Both the position numbers and the translations under genes were made by a program. A DNA stretch of 64,000 bases from Entrophospora sp. SA101 (taxonomy: Eukaryota; Glomeromycota; Glomeromycetes; Entrophosporales; Entrophosporaceae). Numbering within the stretch: position 1 is the stretch's first letter; every line of letters starts with the position of its first letter. The stretch covers positions 1 through 64,000 of the forward strand of contig CAUDNR010004245.1 in NCBI GenBank assembly GCA_958430865.1, written 5' to 3'. This document shows, in pieces, positions 57,027 through 64,000 of this stretch. Under the pieces are notes generated by a model, which saw only the letters and a list, made by a program, of their open reading frames with translations, searched no databases and was not told the origin of the DNA.

Positions 57027-60000
57027 TATATTATTATATTATTTACTTTTCAACTTCATCAAATCAACATTTTACCTTTGATCATAAATTGTCATCCATT
57101 ATATAATACTGTATATATATATCTGACATTTCCTATAAATAAATAGATAAATTGGTGACATAAATATAAATGAATATATGAATTTTGAAATAAAAAATAA
57201 AAATAAATGTAAATATGTAAATATAAAAGAAATATATTTTAAATACATTTTTTAAATTGTATACATCACTCTATAATTACACCATGAGTATATCTGTTAT
57301 TGTTGTTTAAAAATCCTTCTTGTTTTTTAAATGCATCATTAAAAAATCAAGAAATAATGTTTCTCTAATTAATCAAAATATATAAGTGACCTACTTTCAA
57401 AACAATTCTCTTGATAAAGAAAGAAAATAACAGTTAATTCTCAAATCAATACCAAAAACTATTTGTCAGTAAGATTTCCTATTCAATCTGATCTAGATAT
57501 ACACATAAAACGATTTTGTTTGTTATCAATCACCTTTTTTTAAATTTTTTTTTAGAAACCAAGTTATATATATATATGCATGTGTGTTTAAATAATTTTT
57601 TCACTATAATAAATAAAATATTAATATATCAAGTTTATATATCAAAAAACTCGATCACAACACAAAAAAAAATAAACAATAATATTTACAAGTGAGAGTT
57701 TATCTTCCATCATAGATAGCTTTCTTGCATTTTTCTTTCTCTCCATCTCTTGTCAATAATAATGATGTTGTGATCAAAGAGGATGAACAAGAAGGTATAA
57801 CATTAATACATGGTCATGGAACTTTATAAAAAGGGTGTTGTCTCAAATATAAAATCCTATATAATAATAGACTATAAAAAGATAATGGTTAATGATAATT
57901 TGTTACATTAAATGAAGAAATGATTATTTCCAAAATGCTTGTATGGTAAAATTTTAAATAAACATATCATAAAACAAAAATGCATGATTCTGAGTCTAGA
58001 ATGTCTTACAATATACTTACATTGATCATTAAAGCTTGAAATATAGCTCCTATGTAACCCTTCAAAAGCAATTTAATCATTTTTCGCACACATACTGAGA
58101 ACATAGAGAGCAAAATATACACATTAAAAAAATACATCTCAGGTTAAACAAGTTTTTGTGCGCAGTCACGCGACTTTTTTCTATTCTAAATTCAATTGAA
58201 GCCGCATGTTTCACAACATAAAAAAGATCAATGATCGATTTAGTCACATGTGATAAAACGAATGACCACTATGCTATTATTGGTAAAGTAATATTATCAA
58301 TATGCTTTATGAATCATTGGGTACACAAAATGCTTGCACATTTTATAGTTTTGGCACATAGATTTAGTTTCACAAGTAGATTTAGTTTTGACATTTTGCT
58401 TGCTTGAAAATCAAAACTAAATTTTTTAATTTGCTGAAACTATTGTTGAAATTTATTAGTTTAGGCAAACTTCTATATTGTAAGGTAAGATTTATTTTTA
58501 ATAGCAAAATAAATCTTAATCAAATCCTAAGATTAAATAAATTTTGATCAACAAATTTATGAGATCAGTTAATCAAATTTAATTTCTGAGGATGCCCTAT
58601 GTTTGAAAGACCAAATTGAAACACTGGACTAAATTCATATGCAAATAGTTGCCTAATTTGAATCTCATAATTCGAAAACCTTTTACCAAATTTTTACTTA
58701 ATTTGGAAAGATAATCAGGTTTTTTAAAAATTGAAAGAGTTTACTTGTGATCAGCACCATTAGTAAAATTAAAATGTAAATCTTTACCAAATACATTGAA
58801 ATCATTGTAGAAAATAAACTTTTTTACCAGTGTTTCGTTTTTATCTTTAAAAAAAAAAAAGCCACGTTTTCATATAAAAATTTCATATGATCCTTTATTT
58901 GGAAACGAAATTCATAGCATATGCAAACAAATGACTCTAGTTTAAATTTCATACATGGTTGATAAAAAAAACCCATTTTCAAAAAGTGGTTGGGGAGAAA
59001 GTATGATTACACCGGCAGAAAACATTTAATTCATGATTGTAAAATTTACGTAAAATTCAAAAGATTTTTCAATAATTGTAAAATACCTTGAAATTGTTAG
59101 AAAGGGGTAAAAAAAATTATTGTAAAAACGGTTTGTCACTGTCAATGATTTTTCACCACATTACCAAATATATTGACGACGTTGTAAAAACGACATTATC
59201 ACAAACATTTCATTATATGAAATCTAAACTTTGCTATCAGTATTAATCCAATGGAATGCATGAGGACAAAGGTTTATTGATTGCATTGTTATCATATACG
59301 CCATGTTCGTTCACTCTATATACGAATCAACATATTTGTAGCGGAGGGCTTCTGACATACAACTCATATCATGCCATTTTCTCCCTACAAAGTTTTGAAT
59401 ACTGAAAATGTTCTCAAATTATCAATGGAAAATTCGATGTATATAATACATTTTTTTAGTATAATTTCATACAACTCAAAAACTTAGTTTTTTTCCACTA
59501 GTACATTTTAGGTATATGAGGTATTACTTTTGAACACATTTCAAGTATCTAACTTTTGTAAGACTTTCCATATCTCTTACAGCAGTTAGTATTAATAAAA
59601 ATTGCCTTTGCAGATTATTTATTTTTTAAGGTAAAGGAGAAAGAATTGTAAGATTTGACAACCATTTAAAAATGTAAATTTGTTCAGATGCAATTGGACA
59701 ATAATAACATCATCACAAACGACTATTTAACAATAATAAATTTCATTATAGTAAATCCATTTTTGGCGAAAAAAGTTTATACCCACATGTCATAACTTGA
59801 GAAAAAAAAGAAAAAGGCGCTCAGGCCAAATAAACCAAATGTCTCACATGTAAACTCTGAAAAAGATATTGTCATTTGGTAATCTTTAACAAATGAAATT
59901 TGTGTGTGTTAAAAATGCCTAAATCGATTTAGTATTAGTGTTTATAAAGCAATTTACAAAACTGAGCAAATATCCGAAACTCAAAATGTAATCCCCGAAA

Positions 60001-62110
60001 TCAAATACATGAAAAAAATAAAAATAAAAAAAAATTAAATTATGACATGCAAAGAAAATTGAATAAACTCTATTTTTATAACTTTGGTAAATAATTCTAC
60101 TGCATTTAATTTTGGTCAGAAATACTATTAATTCCGACAATATATTAAAGAAAAATTCAGTAATAATATAATAATGAGGAGAAACATTTATGAAATCCCA
60201 AAAATGAAATAATGAAGATTTTCATATGAAGATTTACAAATATAATGTTATTACTATGAAGATTGTGACGATGAGGTGATCTTTTTCTAAGATCCGTATT
60301 TTTACATAACCCGTCTTTGCAAAGAAAAATATTATACTACCAAAAGAAATGGGATTTCGAATTGGAAAATTCTATTAGTATAAAATAATTCTATGCAAAC
60401 ATTACAGTATATTTTTTTAAAAAAAACAGATTAATGTTGCTTCTATGAGATAATAATTTTTATTTATAAATAATTTAAATAATTAATTATATGGTACAAT
60501 CAATTAATTAATGTTTGGAAATGTAAATCTTTATTCCATTTATCCATTCATTCAAAAATACTATTTGTAATAATTAATAATTAAAATAATGTGTCAGTTG
60601 GATGTCTACATATTATATACTCCGAGATCGATGCAGTTTAATTTGCTATATTGCATTTTTTTAACGTTTTATCTTATTTTAAAATAATAAGTGTAACGAT
60701 TCTATAATAATAATTTCTTTGTAAAAATAATTAATTGGTCATTTAAGGATTTACACAACATAATAAATCTAAAAATTATTTTTATAATATGGCCGTCACG
60801 TGACTATATAGACTCATCGTACTGTGATTAACAAGATTCCTGATATATATATGTAGTGCTTGAAATTGGAATCGCTTCAATTCAAAATCATTTAACTAAG
60901 TGTAAACAAATTATTATTAAAAACAAAATTTTTTTTTGGAAAACCCGAATAAAACAGGCGAAAATAGATGTTGGATTGATTAAAAAAAAGTAATCAATCC
61001 CAATTCCTATTTATCCTATTCTTTTTTTATATTTTTGCTTAAATAGTAAAAAGTAAATAGTGTAGATATTATATAGATGGATGGATAGATATACTATTAT
61101 GAAAAAAGATGCTTAAATATTATGTCGATCGAGAATAAAACGCAATAATTGATAACGTTAATAAAGTGAGTGAGTGGATCGTTTTTATTTTTTAGGCGAT
61201 TTACAATAAATAAAGATTTAATTTTGGAAAGAAAATCAAATCATCCAATTAATCAACAATCAACAATCAATAATCGAAGACGAAGAAGAAAGAATATTAT
61301 TCAGAATTTGTATGTAAACAACAACAAGTATGGCTGATTGCTGATAGTAATAGCCGATGTAAATATATATACCAAACAAAAATAACGGTTTTATATTTTT
61401 GTATTTTTACATTTCTATATAGATGTTATTAATATTGATGTAGCCAGCCAAATATTTACCATTAATAATTGCGAGAAAAGTTACTATTAAATAATAGAAA
61501 ATGTTTTGAACACAAGTGTTTATATTTGAAACAGATGCTTATTTTCAACAGTTAAACTTTGTGATGTTGTTTGTCCTTAAATAGATTGTCATACGAATTC
61601 CGGATCACATTCGGATCGAGACGGGGTTACCACCCATCCACATTTATAAAATATTAAAATATATGTCAACAACATTACAAATTTTGTAGTGTAATTATTA
61701 TGATGATTAAATTGATTTACTTTGCATGCATTTTTTTTTTTTTTGGTTTGATCATTAATATATATATATATATATACACTATATATTCTGTATACTATAT
61801 TTGTAAATATTTATTCAACCATTGATTTTATATGAAGATACCTCGGGATTATCCGTTACAAATTTTCATTTAAAAATTAACTATGTGTTTCTGATTCATT
61901 CATTCAATAGTAAAATTTGCTAATCTCTTGGTCTGAAACATGCTGTTTGATGTTGTTACCTAAGCAAGCAAGAAAATGAAAATTATTATTACATAAGACA
62001 TTTAGCTTTTAAATTTGATTATTATTTTTCTTCTTTTTTATAAGAAAATAAATATTAATTTTGGAAACGTTTAATTTAAAAAATGCATTTATCGAGATTT
62101 TAATTATGAA
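57027..62110. other. 5-kb gene desert
   Basis: No gene, RNA or complete transposon recognised. 58245-58450 contains a copy of the hAT-associated words GTGATAAAACGAATGACCA and AGATTTAGTTT, so at least one old insertion is present. The block 60900-61500 contains trinucleotide-rich and purine-rich text. The right part probably carries regulatory DNA for the gene at 63157. Confidence 0.45.
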
Positions 62111-62325
62111 ATGTGTGTGCGCACGCGCGAAAGAGAAAGAGAGAATGCGTGTGTTAGTGCGTGCGTGCGCGAGAAAGAGAGAGAGTGTGTGTGTATGCGT
62201 GCGCGAAAGAGAAAGGGAGGGAGTAAGAGAGAGAGTGTGTGTGTGTGTGCGTGTGCGTACGCGCGCACGAAAGAAAAGAGAGCATGTGCCTATAAGAGAG
62301 AAAGAGAAAGAGAGAGAAAAAATTT
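62111..62325 (+). repeat. CpG-rich GA/GT/GC low-complexity tract
   Basis: About 215 bp made of alternating blocks of (GA)n-type purine repeats and (GT/GC)n alternating purine-pyrimidine repeats such as TGTGTGCGCACGCGCG, GTGCGTGCGTGCGCGAG and GTGCGTGTGCGTACGCGCGC. It is the most CpG-dense place in an otherwise AT-rich window. The overlapping frames (62061-62345 and 62111-62341) are translations of the simple repeat and not genes. Confidence 0.9.
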
Positions 62326-62724
62326 TTTTTCAATTAAATAATTAGTAATGTGAAATTTGTATGAAATGTGATGAACGATATACATCCGAGCTACATATAA
62401 ATAATTAAATTATTAATTAGTTTTTCATATAAAAAAAATCCAATAGACCACATCGGGTAAATAAATAAATAAAATAAATACAAAGAAAATCTTACAACTA
62501 CAAATATTATATTAATGTATGAAAAAAATTATATATCCGTACTACTTCACGGGAGTCGTCGTGATATTTTTAATTTAACATTTATCTATTTTCCTTTAAT
62601 GCGCGATTTTGAATTGATTTTTGAATTGATTTTTATGTTATACTATTATATAAAGTTTATTATTATACAAGTTTAATATTTATATAATGAAACTGTGGAA
62701 AAATTATGTCACACAAAAAAAAGG

Positions 62725-62733
62725 TATATAAAG
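62725..62733 (+). promoter_or_regulatory. TATA box, probably of the gene at 63157
   Basis: TATATAAAG, about 430 bp upstream of the first ATG. If used, the mRNA has a long AT-rich leader. Confidence 0.4.
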
Positions 62734-63156
62734 AGTGATTTCTGGTTTTTAACACCGTGGTGGTCAAACGCACTCAAAATTTTTTACTTCTTTTGAATTC
62801 TCACCTTTTGTTAAAAAAACTAAAAAAAAACATTTTAAATAGATATATATTTATTATATATAATAAATTATTCATATTATTTTTATTTCTAGTTATCTTA
62901 TTATATTCATTTAAAAATTCTCTTTGTTTGAGAAGAAAAGGATTATTATTTCTTCTCGTTAGAGCGATTTTTAGACATATAATATATATATACTATATAA
63001 TATTATATATATAATTATATATAGTTTCTTGAATTTTGCCAAAAACAGAAATTTTCTTTTGATTTTCATAAATATATTACTACTATCTGAAACATTAAAA
63101 AAATTTTTAAAAAGTTTGAATATTAAAGCTTTACTTTTGTAACAGAACAAAAAAAT

Positions 63157-64000
63157 ATGCAGTCAAAAACTTATCTCCCTCCAATCAAATATCTTTTGGA
63201 TTCTCCTATCGATGATGGTATGTGTTTTAAATTTTTTAAACAAAAAAATTTTAAATTAAAAATTCTCACTTTTTTCTCATCAAATTTTTGATAAAAAACA
63301 GCCTCTTCATTCAATTTTCCTTCTATTCAACAACAAACATCTTTAATTAATTATAACAACAATAACAACAACAATGGTAACGGCAACAATAATAATAATG
63401 TCTATATTTCATCTTATCTTCCCTCAATCAATGAATCAAGTCAAAACTATAAACGATTGATGAATTCAAATGACATTCATCGTCATCCCAACAACAACAA
63501 CAATTCTTGTTCTTCTTCTCATGCCAGTATTAAGTCTTTGCTTTCACCTCCTGAATCGCCTGATATGACTACTTCTCATCAACAATCTCTATTTAATAAT
63601 TATGCTTCACATAATCATCATAATAATAATTACAATCACCATAGTCAATCACAATCGCAACAAATTGTCAATCATCCATGCAGTTGTTGTATAAAACCAT
63701 CTTCTCCAACCCTTCCTTTCATCTATTCTTCTCAATCTTCTTCACGTTATGTTCCATATCATTATCAATACTCACAAGATCCTCATAATCATCATAATCA
63801 TCATCACCAGCAACAACAACAACAACAACAACAAAGGTATCACAACTCATTTCCTTCTACCATTCAACCAATACCAATTTCACCATTTGATCATCGTAAA
63901 CAATTATCAATTTCTACTTCTCCAACATCAACATCAACATCATCATTGATTTTACAGCCAAATCTTCCACGCATAAGTACGATTTCATCAAATTTAACTT
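63157..64000 (+). CDS. N/Q/H/S-rich putative regulatory protein, 3' end outside the window
   Basis: Exon 1 (63157-63217) encodes MQSKTYLPPIKYLLDSPIDD, then a GTATGT intron, and exon 2 from 63302 is open to the window end (253 codons seen). The visible part is disordered: poly-Asn, poly-Gln (about 10 Q), His-rich and Ser/Pro-rich runs, with proline-directed sites (LLSPPESPD, PISPFD, STSPTS) that could be phosphorylated. No DNA-binding domain lies in the window. The opening LPPIKYLL and the SPPESPD-type sites resemble N-terminal regions of fungal transcription factors whose zinc-finger domain is at the C-terminus, so a transcription factor is the leading guess. The large upstream desert fits a regulated gene. 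Confidence 0.6.

Noticed and set aside
62061..62345. Arg/Glu/Cys-rich proteins
   Set aside because: Translations of a simple GA/GT/GC repeat in two frames.
1..64000. tRNA, rRNA or snoRNA genes
   Set aside because: No internal promoter boxes, cloverleaf or conserved rRNA words were noticed on reading; a covariance-model scan would be decisive.

Overview
The window is AT-rich nuclear DNA of a filamentous fungus, most probably an arbuscular mycorrhizal fungus of the Rhizophagus/Glomus type. This is inferred from the gene repertoire: many short GT-AG introns, asparagine-rich proteins, paired tyrosine-kinase-like genes that carry an N-terminal CxxC zinc motif, a BTB-BACK-TLDc gene, tandem P450s, and a dense population of DNA transposons and MITEs.

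Layout. 0-13 kb: two tandem, intron-containing cytochrome P450 paralogs (minus strand) about 9 kb apart, separated by Tigger-like and foldback MITEs, dispersed repeats and a frameshifted BTB-BACK-TLDc pseudogene that carries a MITE. 13-19 kb: transposon belt with a TTAA-flanked element containing an exact 365-bp tandem duplication, two Tigger/pogo-type elements, an internally deleted hAT element with a BED finger, and a C2H2 zinc-finger gene broken by one TGA. 19-24.9 kb: mostly empty, with a small secreted protein carrying a KR maturation site and a small hypothetical gene, both behind TATA boxes. 24.9-37.2 kb: housekeeping block with DNA polymerase eta, a PAQR/adiponectin-receptor-like membrane protein, mitochondrial ribosomal protein S13, a protein kinase and Erg28. 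37-47.5 kb: a GC-richer dispersed repeat, a second kinase, a decayed Vps26 (retromer) pseudogene, and a ten-exon Slo/BK-type potassium channel with an abnormal selectivity filter.

The most unusual object is at 49,041-52,067 (minus strand). Under the standard code it looks like a string of short ORFs. All 17 in-frame stops are TGA, and read as tryptophan (code 4) they give one uninterrupted 1,008-residue protein with a correctly spaced Shine-Dalgarno-like AGGAAG, a charged coiled-coil-like body, one C-terminal transmembrane helix and an Asp-rich tail. It therefore looks like a Mollicutes gene, presumably from the Mollicutes-related endobacteria (MRE) that live inside these fungi. It is embedded between a fungal dispersed repeat and a DUF7869-like ORF that runs into a 10-N assembly gap. 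It is either a very recent bacterium-to-fungus DNA insertion that cannot be translated by the nucleus, or an assembly chimera. 

53-57 kb holds Tc1/mariner and hAT remnants. 57-63 kb is a gene desert with a 0.2-kb CpG-rich GA/GT tract in front of the last gene, a regulator-like N/Q/H/S-rich protein that runs off the window. All exon borders were placed by hand from GT-AG sites and reading-frame continuity; no similarity search was possible.
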